64,000 bases of DNA from Corydoras sp. C115 (taxonomy: Eukaryota > Chordata > Actinopteri > Siluriformes > Callichthyidae). The position numbers and the translations under genes are program-made. Positions 51,205 to 64,000 of the stretch are shown here, piece by piece (the first letter of the stretch is position 1; each line of letters begins with the position of its first letter). The notes under the pieces were generated by a model. It was not told where the DNA came from and did not search any database. It saw only the letters and a list, made by a program, of their open reading frames with translations. The DNA lies in NCBI GenBank assembly GCA_019802505.1, contig JAFMOC010000191.1, positions 124,001-188,000 on the forward strand, in the 5' to 3' direction.

Positions 51205-52357
51205 ATTATTTAGTATTGTCATTTTATTATCACAGCATTATTAACAACAGCTTTTGGAGGCAGTCGTAGGCTTGGGGTTAAGGAACCTGGTTTGATTCTT
51301 GCTCCCACCAAGCAATATGGCTGAAGTGCCCTGGACAAGGGACCTAATCTTAACCTCAAGTGTGTGTATACGTGTTTGTGTCCACAACATCATTGAATTT
51401 GATTAAAAACATAATCAACCCTGTTCCTAAGGTAACACTATGACATGTGATGTGTGTACCACTGACATCTTTAGAGTTGGGTGTTGTGATGAAGGTGAGG
51501 GAGGTGACCAAGGGCACTTTGCTTCGTCATTAGTGAGAGCTGATGCATGATGGAGGTGATTATTTAAAACCCCTTTCATTTTTGCCACTGAAAATCCCGC
51601 TTGGACCCAGACTGACAAATATGGACACGGGTAACCTGGCGCCAGCTACAAAATGACCATGTGATACAGTGGGCTCTTAAATAGTTTGATGATTATTCAT
51701 TGGCCAATAGGAGTTGATTAAAATGTTTAAATACTGCCTGCACTTCTACACAATAAATAAATCTGGGTTTATTTCTATCTAGCCTTCTGTATTTGTTATA
51801 AATCAGACCTCAGCTTTTTTTTTTTTAACTCTATTAAATGACATCCTCGCTGTACAAACGGGTTAATGACACGCGACTGCAGCCGGTTTCACAGTCCATC
51901 TGCTCCACTTCGGGTCTGAGTGTTGTAGTGCCGTCTGAAATGGAAAGCTGTTCGCCGATGTGTATAAACACCGAAGTTATTTGTAGCCGCACCACAAGTA
52001 AACAAATTCCACAGTGAATCGCTTTGGCCCGTCTCTGCTTGGCTGGAGAACGGCCCTGTCCACTCCCTTTCCTCCCAACAACCGGGGAGACACACATGCC
52101 CTGACGCACAACCTTGACTGAGGCCCTCACACACACAAAATATTTCCACCATGCAAAATATGCCACCCCGCTCTGACTCACAGCTCCAGAATGGGCTGTT
52201 GCGGTACGCCGGCTCGCTCACGCTTGTGACACATCCGACACTGACGCCGTGTAATCTCGATCGGGACGCCTTCCAGAGGAAGTCATGCCAATCCATAGGA
52301 GCACAGGACAGGTTTGGGATTTGAGCCAAAATTTTAAAGAGAGGGGCAATAAATCAA

Positions 52358-52560
52358 GTGATTTGCTCCCCATGCCCTTCCAGGGGGGAACGTTTTGGGC
52401 GCTGGGCAGATACACCCAGGACAGGATGCCAATCTATGGCTGCGCACACTCACACACATAAGCATAGACACTATATAGGGGCAATTTAGAGCAGCCAGTT
52501 TACCTTGAATCCATGTTTTTTTGACTATGGGAGAAAACAGGAGAACCCGGAGGACACCCA
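52358..52560 (-). mobile_element. partial DANA-like SINE
   Basis: Middle and tail portion, diverged; head missing. Confidence 0.7.
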
Positions 52561-54109
52561 CAGGGACAATAACGCTAGTGCATGATATCAGATTATTAAA
52601 ATGATCAAAACAGCTGTGGCTCTTCACTTCCCCCCACACCCCCACAGAGAAGGTGCAGTAATAATGGGGTGCTGGCGCTCATCTGAACCCACCGAAATGA
52701 TGAAATGCAGGAATACCACGTTCAAACTTTTTCCAGAAGTGAACATGAGGGAATGTTTAGAAGATATTCTTGGATCAGACCCAGCGATACGTCCCATGGT
52801 GAGGAAGGCGAACAGAGAACTCGGCCAGAACGTCCAGCGGTTCACGCCGTCGTGGGTATATTATCAAAACATACTGTATTTCTCGCACAGGCTGAAGTCA
52901 CGAGGCTTAAAACGTCATCTGTTCAAATTCAGAATGCACGTACTGCTGCATTTTATTCACTTTTAGAATCGCGACACAACATTAATCAAAGTCCCTTAAA
53001 TCTATTAACGACGGTGGGCTCGTCGTAAGGAGGAAAACAATCACCTGCACCTATAAAGGGCCTCGGACGTGATGGAAGTGCTTTTCTTGGATCTGCCTCA
53101 ACATACCTTCAGGGAAAGTTAAAGAGCTGCTTGAGTTCTGGCTTAAAATCAAAAAGAGATTCTGCTGGTTACTATAACTGAGAAATATTCCATTACATCA
53201 AACCAGAGGAAAATATCTCTCAGCAGAGCCCTGAGGTCAGGTGGTCATTTCGTATTATCAAAATAATACAAAATAATGCCATATCAGTAATGCCCATGTT
53301 TGGCACTCTGGGTCTAAGTAAGGTTTTCAAAAGCAAAAATGAATGGCGTCCATCATCTTTAAAAAAAAAAAAAAAAAAACTATAAATCCAAAATGTAACC
53401 CACAGAGAAATTGGTCCTCCACATTGAACTCATCCATGACATCACACATACACACTGATGAAGTAAGCACACTGCCCGGAGCGTCGGGCGGCCCTGTACA
53501 CGGCACCCGGGGAACAACTGGGGAACAATGACCCCGTGACCCTTCATTATCATCATTTTAACCCTTTTCTCCATCGGACTCGTTTTGCTGCAACATTACT
53601 GACATTTCTGACATTGCTACATGCAAACCCCACCAGACATCCACAGCAGACCAAGAACGGTCGGAACCACACCCTCGAGCTCCTGCTGTTTTTCTGAAAA
53701 CTTCATGCTTTTACAACAGTGTCATGGTTCTGCGGTCTAGAACATAATTCCACCAGATACGTATTGTTTGCCACTTTTTTTAAAGATGAAATTAACGGAG
53801 AGCGTCATGTTCGTCTTCACGCAAAGTGTAAAAATAGTCAGTGAAGTCATGATGTAACCGAGAGACCTGCAAAAATAAAACACCCTCGACATCTGCTTTC
53901 CAACAAACGTGTCAGTTCCTCGCATTCGAAGTTCTCGAGCAGAGGAAAACATGTTGAGGATCATAAATCATAACATGAAGCCATTAGCTGGGCTGCAGAA
54001 CATTCCATCAACTCTGTACAACAGAGAAAGATCCTCAGTGGCAACTTTATTAGTTACACCTCATAGGTTCTAGACGGTTCTATCAGATTCACTTTAGTTA
54101 CATCATGAC

Positions 54110-54360
54110 AGACCGTAGTGCATCGCTTCTTCTACTTTGTAAGTGTCTGTACTTTGGGTGGAGGATGATTCTGTGTCTACAGGGTGGAGTAACAGCATCA
54201 CAACATTAGTGTCATTCATTAATCCCATAACGCCTGCTCTGTGTTGGTACAGTGAAGATGAAAGAGGGAGGAACATGGCACGTAGAACGGATGGACTACA
54301 GTCTATACATGTAGAACTACAAAGAGCATCTATAAAGCAAGTGGAGATAACATACTACAC
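54110..54360. mobile_element. diverged copy of the inverted-repeat element family
   Basis: Contains CCTGCTCTGTGTTGGTACAG and GGACTACAGTCTATACATG motifs. Interior only. Confidence 0.6.
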
Positions 54361-54764
54361 ACAAACCATCCTGTTAAACATGTGACCGGAATAAACGGAC
54401 AGGAATCAAATAAGCAAAAGTTAATAGATTAAGCTAATGTTTTACACATCAACCTTTAGACAACAGAAGTAAACAAAGCATGAGCTTCACACTGAATGGC
54501 AGGCATATTGGATTTAATTAGTCCTGAAACTGCTGAGTGGAGATCGTCATGCATGAGAGTCTGTGGAGTTCAAAAACAAAACAAGTCCAGTCCGCGGTGG
54601 ATCTGTGGGATTAACAGTGCCATGGTTCAGCGGTCAAACTCGAGGGTGCTGATGAGACGCTGTAACTTTATAGCGGTTTCAGAAAATAAATGACACCAAG
54701 TTAGAGGACTGGAGGTAGAGGATCCATCACACAACATCAGAAAGAGCACCGGGGTGATTTAACG

Positions 54765-54952
54765 CCTCCGTTACGTCATCCAGCTGCACTTTTGTCCAAA
54801 GTGACTCACAAATATCCCGACTCGATGGGGTCAGGGTACAGGGTCAGCACCCGCGGGTTGAGGGCCTTGCTCAGGGGCTTACACTTTAGGTTTTAGGTAC
54901 TTTAGGTTTGAACCCCCAACCTCAGGATTGATGGTCCAACACCATATCCTTT
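54765..54952 (-). mobile_element. old V-SINE-like remnant
   Basis: Weaker match with the CTTTTGTCCAAAGTGACTCAC tail and GGTTTGAACCCCCAACCTC box. Confidence 0.6.
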
Positions 54953-56507
54953 AAGGTTTTACAAAAAAAAAAAACTGATGTAATGTAAATGATGTCTGTA
55001 ATGTAAAGCCTTGGGCCTCCATCTGTGCTCCAACACCCCCCCCCCCCCCACAAGACAACCCACTTCCTCGGGGTGGAACAAACATCAAAGGGCATGTGAG
55101 GCCTTGTCAGCCTTGAGGTATGGAGGGAGGGTTGGGTCATTGAAAAAAAAAAAAAAAAGCCTGACGTTGTGATTGTTTTTTTTTTAGCTAAATGTTGCAG
55201 CCTTGAAAGGAAAATGAAAATATTTATAAATTTACGGTCGTTTTGGCAACGGTCCACTTAATCCTTGTGGTTTGCGTGCGTGCAGTCGGCGGGTTTTTGG
55301 GAGTTAGGGTTGAACTTTTCATAGACATTTATAATTAAGAGAACCACTGTTACACAAGGACTGTTTGTCTTATAGTCATCATTTATTAGTGTCCTCTGCA
55401 TCATGGCATCTCTGATTTCTCTGTATTATTCAAGATGTCCATAGTAAACCCCATGCATCTGTCTTTAGTGCCGAATTACTGAAACTTCCGATGATAAGAC
55501 CACACAGCCGGCCGATACTTAACCCTAAGAGCTTTCAGGGAAGATGATCCCTTGGGCTTCTCTCGGCGCTCTGCCCCGAGGTTTGTGTCCCGGCTAACAG
55601 AATGTGCAGAGACGCAGATCTAATCAACAGAGCGCGACTATTCTGAAAGCCCTGCAGAGTCTCAGGAAGAGCGGTTTGAATCCCGAGCATCTGCCGAATC
55701 ATGTGACGCGCAAACCAGTCCTGAACAAACCCCTCTGCATTCAGAACTGAACTTTTGACTCGTCGAACGTGAGGTTAAATCAGGTGTTTAGTAAACAGGC
55801 GTGTCGGCGTTTGTTTACCGCCGCTGATGCTTTAAAGTGTCTGCACAGAGAACGAAGCGGTAAAAAAAAAAAAACATTTTAATCGTGAGGGCGACTAAAA
55901 CACGACGAGGTAGTCGATCAGAGAACCCCAATATCTTTGTACCTGAAGCTGCCGGTACATTCCACAGCACAATGCTGCAGTGTTTCCCCAAGGAGCTGTA
56001 ACCGGAGAACCATGACAGAGCCGAGGAGGAAGAGCCGTTTATCTGAGCTCATGTACAGACACAACCTTGTCGCGAGCCATGTGACCCGATTAGCTGTTCA
56101 AAGAAGGAAACATTTTACAGCCAGTAAGCAGATAATATTTCACACTTGTACCGTGTCCTTTTAAAAGAACGGGAGCTGCAGCAGAACGTCCACCGTCTTC
56201 ACACCGGCAGCACTCACAGTGACTCCCTCAAGCTCTAACCGCAAAAACAGCTTTCTTCAATATTTTGTAGAGCAACCGCGGGAATGATGTTCTATTAATC
56301 CAGAAAAACACAGTTCAGAAATGTATGCTGTGAGAAGAGGGGCTGGCTCACAATCACGCCTTAATGAACCTTAATTTGTGAAATAAAGCAAAGTAGAGGT
56401 CTTCCCTAAACTGTTATTGCAACGTTAAATACATACAGTTACCCATGCACCTGGGGCAATAGAACTAAATGGATATGTAGGTGTTTGTGTACGAGTGTGT
56501 GTGCAAA

Positions 56508-56509
<2 letters not shown>

Positions 56510-56549
<40 letters not shown>

Positions 56550-56585
56550 GAGAGGGAGACAGTATATACAGACAGACAGACACAC

Positions 56586-56616
<31 letters not shown>

Positions 56617-56652
56617 GGTACATGAGTAAGTACAGTATATACAGACAGACAG

Positions 56653-56703
<51 letters not shown>

Positions 56704-56739
56704 GGTACATGTGTAAGTACAGTATATACAGACAGACAG

Positions 56740-56838
<99 letters not shown>

Positions 56839-57300
56839 GGTACATGAGTAAGTACAGTATATACAGACAGACACGCAGACAGACACAGGAGAGAGAGAGA
56901 GACAGAGAGAGTTACATGTGTATGTACAGTAAATACAGACAGACAGACACACAGACAGACAGACACAGGAGAGAGAGAGAGAGAGACAGAGAGAGTTACA
57001 TGTGTATGTACAGTAAATACAGACAGACAGACACACAGACAGACAGACACAGAGAGAGAGAGAGAGACAGAGAGAGTTACATGTGTATGTACAGTATATA
57101 CAGACAGACAGACACACAGACAGACAGACACAGGAGAGAGAGAGAGAGACAGAGAGAGTTACATATGTAAGTACAGTATATACAGACAGACAGACATAGA
57201 CGAGAGATACATATGTAAGTACAGTATATACAGACAGACAGACACAGACGAGAGATGGAGAGAGAGGTACATGTGTATGTATAGTATATACAGACAGACA
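56510..57300. repeat. compound (CA)n/(GA)n array with ~75-90 bp higher-order units
   Basis: Opens with (CA)n, then repeats of TACAGTATATACAGACAGAC followed by GA runs and GTTACATGTGTATG. About nine higher-order units; GA run length varies most (longest at 56750-56830). Confidence 0.93.
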
Positions 57301-58967
57301 AGCATGTGCACTTTAAGTTGTAGTTATAAATCTGTATTTTTTTATAGATCTTTTTTGGAGCAGATTTATACCAAAGCCAATAATCTGCATTAGTCACTTT
57401 AACCTTCACCAAACGTCGGTTACTCAAGTTTAAAGAATGTTCAGACGTACAGAGGAAACTGTAATTAAGCAGAAACAGCGCTGACTACTACACAAATTCC
57501 TCAAGTTCCTTCAAAAACAAAATGATGTTATATAATGTGGATTCAACCCATTATTTCCTAAGACTGCGGTCCTGATGAAATGTGTACGACTCCAGAGCAA
57601 TGCACACAGACATCTGAGGTTCTCCACCAGTAGAACCTGCCGTGCACATCACACAAGACCCCTGAGCCGATTCGCTCGCACTTTTAATCCTCATGCAGGT
57701 TTAAAGAGTTCTGAAATCAGCTCTGGTTCTAAGGAGGTGACACAAAACCACAACCGAGCGCAAGATCTGAAGCAGGAGAACGTCGAGGTGCTAAAGACCG
57801 AACTAAACCCAACGTCAGAGGATTAGCTAACAGATGTCACGGGGATAAGTAACAGCCTCATTCTTAAGAAAGGAAGCAGAACCGAATTCTTGGCGCGTGT
57901 TAAGTCGTATCGTAATGAATTCAAGTTCGAGATCTGCTTTATGTTAAAGGAAGGTTTATTTAACGTGATGAATGCAACAGGGTGTCAACAGAAGGGTGGA
58001 ACATGGCGAGGAATTTCGAGCGGTGACGTTCTGCCAGCATCGCTCCAAATGTCTGTGCTGAGAAATTAAGGGCATCTTCAGTCGGTCAAACGCTGCACTT
58101 CAGGGATGCCCCCTGATGCCCTTTCATTGGCAAAGCATCCCGGGGTCATGCGGCACGAACAGGGATAGGAACTATAGCTTAACAGCTTGAACATATTTCG
58201 GCATCGAACCAACAGGGAGACTTGATAAATCGTTGGACATTTAAAAGATTCTTGGTGATAATAACACACAATTCATTATATGGAACAACTTATCAGCATT
58301 AGCACTTACATGTGGTCTTTTAAAGCTTTCCTGGCAAACGCAAAGAAAAATAAGAGCCTTATATCACAGAGGAGCCACGGAATTCTGTCTCGAAGCACGT
58401 AGGGTTTCAACTAATAAAAGGAAGGAAAAAAAAAACCATTAACGTGCAGGCGGTTCGCCGGGCGAAGCCGCAGCTGTAGGGCAGCTGTTACGCCATCATC
58501 AGGATGATATGTGAGATGCATCCCGATGTACTTCATCGCAGATGTGAGGAGGAGATTCCTTCAGGACAACACATGCTGAACTACAGCAGGAAGTGGGAGG
58601 GGAGGACATAGCTGAGTCGTGATCCACTCGCTCCCCCTGCACTGCAGAGAAAGTCATTAAAGACAGTGGAGTATGAACGCCATTTAAATGACTCGTGAAT
58701 CACGGCCTTTCCTCACAACCGCAGGTCCAGTGTACACTCACCGAGCCTGACCAACACGCCCAAAACAAAGGCACACTGTCCCATTACAACTGCCCCCCCA
58801 CCGCCCCCCACCATGGCCTTTACAGTGAAGCGCTCACTGCGTGTCATACCCTGACCACCAGGCTGAACTGACACATCCTTCGGTCACAAGTTCAGGAAAT
58901 ATGACCCTATCAAACATCAATTCATACGCTTTATGTTTGAGCACGGGGAGGGAGGTTGTCTAACATC

Positions 58968-59100
58968 CATCCATTATCTTCAACGTTTCGGGCGCTGGGC
59001 AGATACACCAAGGACAGGGCACCAATCTATCACTGGCCACACACTCACTCACACAAAGCACATTCATATGGGGGGCAATTTGGAGAATTTAATTGCCCTT
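58968..59100 (-). mobile_element. partial DANA-like SINE
   Basis: Short piece with CGTTTCGGGCGCTGGGCAGA and the CACTCACTCACAC region. Confidence 0.7.
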
Positions 59101-59639
59101 GAATGCACCCCCTGATCCTGATCATCCTGATCCTGAGAGCCGAGTGAAGGGAACCACCAAAACGTGTAGAGAACCACAAACTACCTTCTGTAAGTGCATC
59201 TCTATGTGGAACTGATACAATGGGACACCGAGGCTGAAAACAACAAGGTGTAACTGATCACCTGGGGGGATGAGCGTACAGTCGGCACATTTTTGTGACA
59301 TCATAATTTACAAGCGCAGACCGTAAAAGGCAAGTCATATTTCATAGTTGACATGACGGCGTGAACAGTACACGCAGCAGAACATGACTCAAACGAGTCC
59401 GACTTGAGGAGGAATGAGGTAACAATGGCGTGAACTCATTGAGGAGTTCTGCTAAAGGAAGAAGGCGCATACCATTCCCGCCCTGTGTTTGTACTGCACC
59501 GAGCGTGTGTATCGCGGGCGTGGGCGTGAAGGCGTGCGTTCTGCACGCTGCTCTGTTGTTACCATTTCAGCCCGTGGTGCCTCTGAATTTCAAAAACAGC
59601 CCCAATGCCCCACTTATGTAAAGTCCTGAGCGCTTCAGA

Positions 59640-59830
59640 GCAGTAGCAGGCTTGTGGTTAAGGAACCAGATCCCACCAAGTATTATGGTGGAAGTGTCCT
59701 TGGGCAAGGCACCTAACCCTAATTGCCCCGGGCACCATGTACAGGGTTGCCCCCGGCTCCGGGCACATGTGGGTTAAATGTGGAGGACTAAACTCTCTGT
59801 GTGTAAGAACTGTAGGAAAAATAGATCGCT
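59640..59830 (+). mobile_element. third SINE-like repeat family
   Basis: Contains GTAGCAGGCTTGTGGTTAAG, then TTGCCCCGGGCACCATGTAC and a stretch like those at 51245-51385, 420-560 and (reverse) 53405-53560. Four related, diverged copies suggest another short retroposon; the family was not identified. Confidence 0.55.
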
Positions 59831-60111
59831 TCACTGTCGCCGTTTCAGAAGTGAATATTTTTGTTTTTGCTCGTTAGCATAAATATGTGGCCATGGCCTC
59901 AGGAGGTGCTCTGGAGGATTCAGAGGAAAAGCATCAGGGCTGCACACAGGATGTCAGAGGAAGCACAGCGGTCTCGAACCCGAGCACAAGGCACGGCCAC
60001 AGAATAACGAAAAACAGCAACACGCCGTCGACACGACACAGAAACGGCTAGAGACGTCTTAATAAACCGTCCCCATCTACAACAATATTTCCCGAACTAA
60101 AATGAACCCCC

Positions 60112-60461
60112 GGGCGGCACGGTGGCTTAGTGGTTAGAACGTTCGCCTCTCAGCGCTAGGGATTCCCGGTTCGAATCCCCATCTGGGTGGAGTTTCCATG
60201 TTCTCCCCGTGTCTGCGTAGGTTTCCTCCGGGTTCTCCGGTTCCCTCCCACAGTCCAAAAACATGGATCAAGTTAATTGAATTCTCCAAATTGCCCCATA
60301 TAGAGTGTGTCTGTGTGAGTGAGTGTGTGCCCAGCGATGGATTGGCGCCCTGTCCTGGGTGTATCTGCCCAGCGCCCGAAACGTTCTCCCCTGGATGGGC
60401 ATGGGGAACCCCACCGCGACCCTAATAGAGGATAAAGCGGAAGATAATGAATGAATGAATG
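60112..60461 (+). mobile_element. full-length DANA-like SINE with target duplication
   Basis: The cleanest plus-strand copy: GGGCGGCACGGTGGCTTAGTG head, B box GGTTCGAATCC, body, (ATGA)n tail. Flanked by AAAATGAACCCCC at 60099-60111 and 60462-60474. Confidence 0.93.
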
Positions 60462-61486
60462 AAAATGAACCCCCCCTTTTGAACGGAGAGCAGATTAATA
60501 ATGCTGAAGCTAAGTGGCAGCATCTCTCTCGGCTCTTGGCTTCAGTCAAATCAAACGGAGGACGAACTATTCAGCCGTTTGTGTTTTCTTTTCTCCCCAA
60601 ACCGAACACAGCATGTATTCCACTCGGCAGATGCTGACCGTAGCAAACAGATCCTCTTCTATTCGAAAAGGTAAACATAATACACTGTGCGTTCCTGGAA
60701 GAAGAAAAAATACATTTGTTGATGCTTTATTTAGTTTTTCTTCAGGCCAAATTTTAACAGCGTAATCTTTTAAGACGATGAAGAATGCTACACAACAAGT
60801 CGGAGCTCTGCCTGCGAACGACGAGCTTTAAAGTGACACAGTGTTACGGCAGAACGTATTAAAGGGACTCAATGGAACCTTTGTTATGCACCCGGTCCGA
60901 GCCGCTGTTTTGGTTGTGTATCAGACAGCGGCGGAGGACTTTATATATTTGATATAAAGTAAAGTGAAACCAATCCTAATTAGAGCTGTGCAGGGATCTG
61001 GGAGGGGAAATGCCGATCCTCAGATTGCTCCACAGTGTGAATGGGTGTGGTGATGTGTTTATGTTTGCTCTGGCAACCTGGCCAGGTCACTTATCCATCA
61101 CAGGAAGCACCGGTCTGCTGAGAAAAATGAACGGATGAAATGATGAATTAATCAAAAGGCAAACTATTAAAAAAAAAAAAAAAGGATAATACAAATATAT
61201 TATATGTTTTGGCTCAGGGTCAAATCCCAGAACACAGGGCTGTCTGTGTGGAGTCTGCATGTCCTCCCCGTGTCTGTGGGGGTTTAATTCTGATACTCTG
61301 GTTACCTCCCACATTCTAAAGACGGGTGCATTGGAGATAACTGTCTCTCTGATTGGATCATTTGTAAACGATGGTTGAGGAAAGACTTGGTGACCAACCT
61401 CATAAAAACCTTCAGCATGAAACCATACGGCTCAGAATCACTGTAAACTGGACTGTAGAGTTTTCACGGGTCACATGACCGAATAG

Positions 61487-61489
<3 letters not shown>

Positions 61490-61520
<31 letters not shown>
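61490..61520. repeat. (CA)n microsatellite
   Basis: About 15 CA units. Confidence 0.95.
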
Positions 61521-61522
<2 letters not shown>

Positions 61523-64000
61523 CTGAAACATTACAGCTGTGCTGCTAATTAACACCGGAGTGTTCTAATGAGCAGATCTGCGTTAAACCCCCCGAGTGCG
61601 ATGCCAACTGTTTGATTTAATTAGAGCAAAAAAATTAAAACACTAATTCCACAGAAATTAAATCTGATAAATTATAGAATACAACGTTAGGAAGCTTTTC
61701 TCTAATGAACACTCCTGTGCATTCTATATAGTATATTCTATAAAATAATAATAATAAAGTTCTGAAAATGGGTTCTGGTGTTGTTTTTTGTGCCGTCGTC
61801 CTCAAAGTCATTTGGTCAGGAAGAGCATTTATTTTAGTCTGAACACTGGAGGATAAATCAGGACGGAGGTGAGAAAACATTGCAGAAAGAAGGCGGTGAC
61901 CTCCTGGAACATAAACCTCGCTCTCTGAGGCTGTTTGTGAGGCCAAGAGTCGTCTTGAGGAAACAGTGCCGAAATATTGATCATTATTTTTGTAGATAAG
62001 TCAGCGCGGAACAAAGCAGAGCGGGGCCGTCCTTTCCCAGAGTGGTGGAAGCTGCCGGATTGGAAAAGCGCACACTGGGCGCCCCGCTGTCAGCCGTGGG
62101 CGAGGGGATGAAGTTACACCCATGCCGTGAAAGAGCGCGCTCGGGATGGTGGGTGGCTCGGCCCCTGATGTGCACCGGACACCACTCTGATAGGACTTCT
62201 ATTTTCTATTTTGCTCTGCAGGGGCAGGAAAAACAAAGAGCTTATATTATATCTGTGAGCTTTCGCTTACAAACCAGTTCCCATCTTACTGCAGCATGAC
62301 TATTTAAACAGGGCTTTGCTATTTGGGCGAAACCTCTCGCTGCCTTCTTTTTTTTTTAATTTTTTAAATTTCTTTATCAGCTCACATAATTCTCTTTGGA
62401 CTGGTCTGCCCGAGTCGGTTGAATTAAAGAGCAGGGTGATGCTGTTTGACGTTATCAGCTACAACTTCTCTATTAATCCTTAATAGGGCATTAAAGCTGA
62501 GGGCGATAAGGCCCCGGTATCAAGATGGAACGCTGGATCTGGTTTAGGAAACGCCACCTAATACCTCACACCACTGGAGCGGGCTGGACTCCTGCCATCA
62601 GCATAAACATAAATCCCCGTCGTAGTCCATCACACAACCGGCGCGGTTAACTTCAGAGCACATCCCACATCCTCGGAGATGAACAGAAGCTGTGGGCAAC
62701 CCGAAAACATTTCACAATACTATTTAGATCGCTCTTAAACCCGGCCCACACCCTCCTTAGCCACCGGAATGGGCTTTTGAAATGCTCATCCAACTTCCAC
62801 TGGCACTGAAGGAATGCGAGTGGGGTAGCAGCCTTCCCAGTTGTAAAAGAAAGCAAGATAACAGGTGGTCGGAGGCCTGCGAGCCCCTATTTGGTGGTAA
62901 TCGCATGCCAGACATGAGCTGTCTAAATGAAGTGGGGGAGGTCGGCTCTGCTGCGCACCACCCCACCTGGAGCTCTGAGAAAGGAGGCCAATCTGATTAG
63001 CTCAGTGACAGCGAGACAAACGCAGGGATTCCCTCCCCTCCCCTCCCCTGCTGAGGGCTAAAGATACTCGCCCACTGCACTCTTGACCCACACACGCTGG
63101 AGTTGGGGGTGGGGGGGGGATGAGAGTGCCGAGCCAAGCTAAACATAACAGGATGCAAATATTCTGCCGTCATATAAAGGCGCAGCACTTGACCCGGGCC
63201 CCGCCCGGCGGTGGAATGACAGCTGACCTGTTCAAATAAATGAGTTTGTGGAGTCACTCGGTGCCTTTACACGGCGAGGGTTTCTCGCTCGCGTCCATCG
63301 TGCTACCGCCACTGATCCGAGGGCTTCGCGAGCAGGAAGCCCTTCCAGAAAAGCTGGCACGGCTTCCGAAAAGGTTCCCGCCGAGGGAGGAGCGAGGCTA
63401 AGAACACGCATAGCTGCGGCCGCCTCCCTTTCAGGTTTTTGTTGTGTACAGTTCATAAGTCACTCACAGTGCCATATGCAACATTCCAGAAAGACAAGAG
63501 CCGTATTCTTAGCACTTCTGCAACACTGATACTCTTTCAGGCCAAGTCTAAGAATGCAGTTCAAACGGTCACATGCTGAAGTGAGGCAAGAACAAACGAG
63601 GAGGGGTGGAAGAAGGCCCGGGGGCCGAGCATTAGTGGAACTCGAGCATTTGAAGAGAAAAATAAAAGACTAAACCTTTTTGAATTTGAAGACTTTTTGT
63701 GTTATTATATTTCTTATAATGTTTATAGCAGTCACCCTCAAAGCTTTGTTCAGTTCATGGAGTATTTTTCCAGCAGGGACAGTTAGGAGGGAGCTCAGAT
63801 GTGAGTGCACACTCAGTGGCTGCGTCCAAATTCACACATCGCCTACTACATACTAGCCAAAAACCGTAGGCGAGATTAGGTCAGACTCGGCAGCAGACGT
63901 GAATCAGTAGGTGGAAATTCCCCGGATGACCTACTAAACCGGACGCCATTTTGAAGTGAACCCTGGAAGCACACTGTGCGCCATCCCATAATTTAACTGC

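Larger units (their letters stand above)
50286..64000 (-). other. part of a very long myo9a intron
   Basis: No exon was recognised here. It holds SINE pieces (50893-51021, 51078-51204, 52358-52560, 58968-59100, 60112-60461), third-family SINE-like remnants (51245-51385, 53405-53560, 59640-59830), a GA/GACA array (56510-57300) and repeat-free GC-moderate stretches at 55500-56400, 57550-58700 and 62400-63400. The P-loop exon was looked for and not seen, so this is taken as intron. Confidence 0.75.

Noticed and set aside
52601..52966. 121-codon plus-strand open frame
   Set aside because: No recognisable domain, no codon-like conservation visible, and it opens in a SINE-flanked intron; a transposon origin could not be supported either.
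56425..57170. Open frames of ~230 codons rich in Ser/Leu or Arg/Glu
   Set aside because: Translations of the GA/GACA array.
62042..62299. 85-codon plus-strand open frame
   Set aside because: No similarity recognised; composition fits non-coding sequence.

Overview
The window is vertebrate genomic DNA, almost certainly from a teleost and probably an ostariophysan. The evidence is short exons with GT-AG introns, dense dinucleotide microsatellites, and many copies of tRNA-derived SINEs with a DANA/mermaid-like body and an (ATGA)n tail. No prokaryotic, viral or organellar features were seen.

One gene fills most of the window on the minus strand: myo9a, an unconventional class IX myosin with a RhoGAP tail. 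I could trace 43 coding exons from 50285 down to the stop codon at 3700-3702. Every consecutive pair of exons has compatible phase. Joined, they encode about 2,220 residues, provided one missing base in a C-run of the largest tail exon is allowed for. Domain order is: motor head from switch I onward (50285-20274, including the long class IX loop 2 insert at 28954-22831), lever arm with about six IQ motifs (20152-18260), long tail with a coiled coil (17933-10379), C1 zinc finger (10283-9824), RhoGAP domain (9621-7986) and a Ser-rich C-terminus ending N-E-F-M-V (7062-3700). The first coding exon, which in the family carries the RA-like domain and the P-loop, is not here. It must lie beyond 64000, so the intron at the right edge is at least 13.7 kb. 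The product should be a single-headed actin motor that carries a RhoA-inactivating GAP domain.

Two in-frame optional exons are likely. One is an 18-bp microexon just after the RhoGAP domain. The other is a 60-bp exon in loop 2 with a (TG)n tract upstream of its acceptor. Both can be skipped without breaking frame, and skipping each gives a junction closer to the mammalian form as I remember it.

The rest is introns and flanks. Positions 1-3000 lie downstream of the gene and hold only repeats. The introns hold about 25 DANA-like SINE copies (several with clear target-site duplications), four clear V-SINE-like copies, a third SINE-like family, a 411-bp hAT-type MITE with an 8-bp target duplication, and a family of inverted-repeat elements. 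They also hold large tandem arrays at 4842-5318, 35600-36117, 44555-46050, 48030-48495 and 56510-57300. A ~400-bp segment including the end of one exon (19607-20040) has been copied to 23141-23543. I found no second protein-coding gene and nothing that looks like a new molecular system. The items most worth follow-up are the splicing-related ones, the internal duplication and the homopolymer frameshift.
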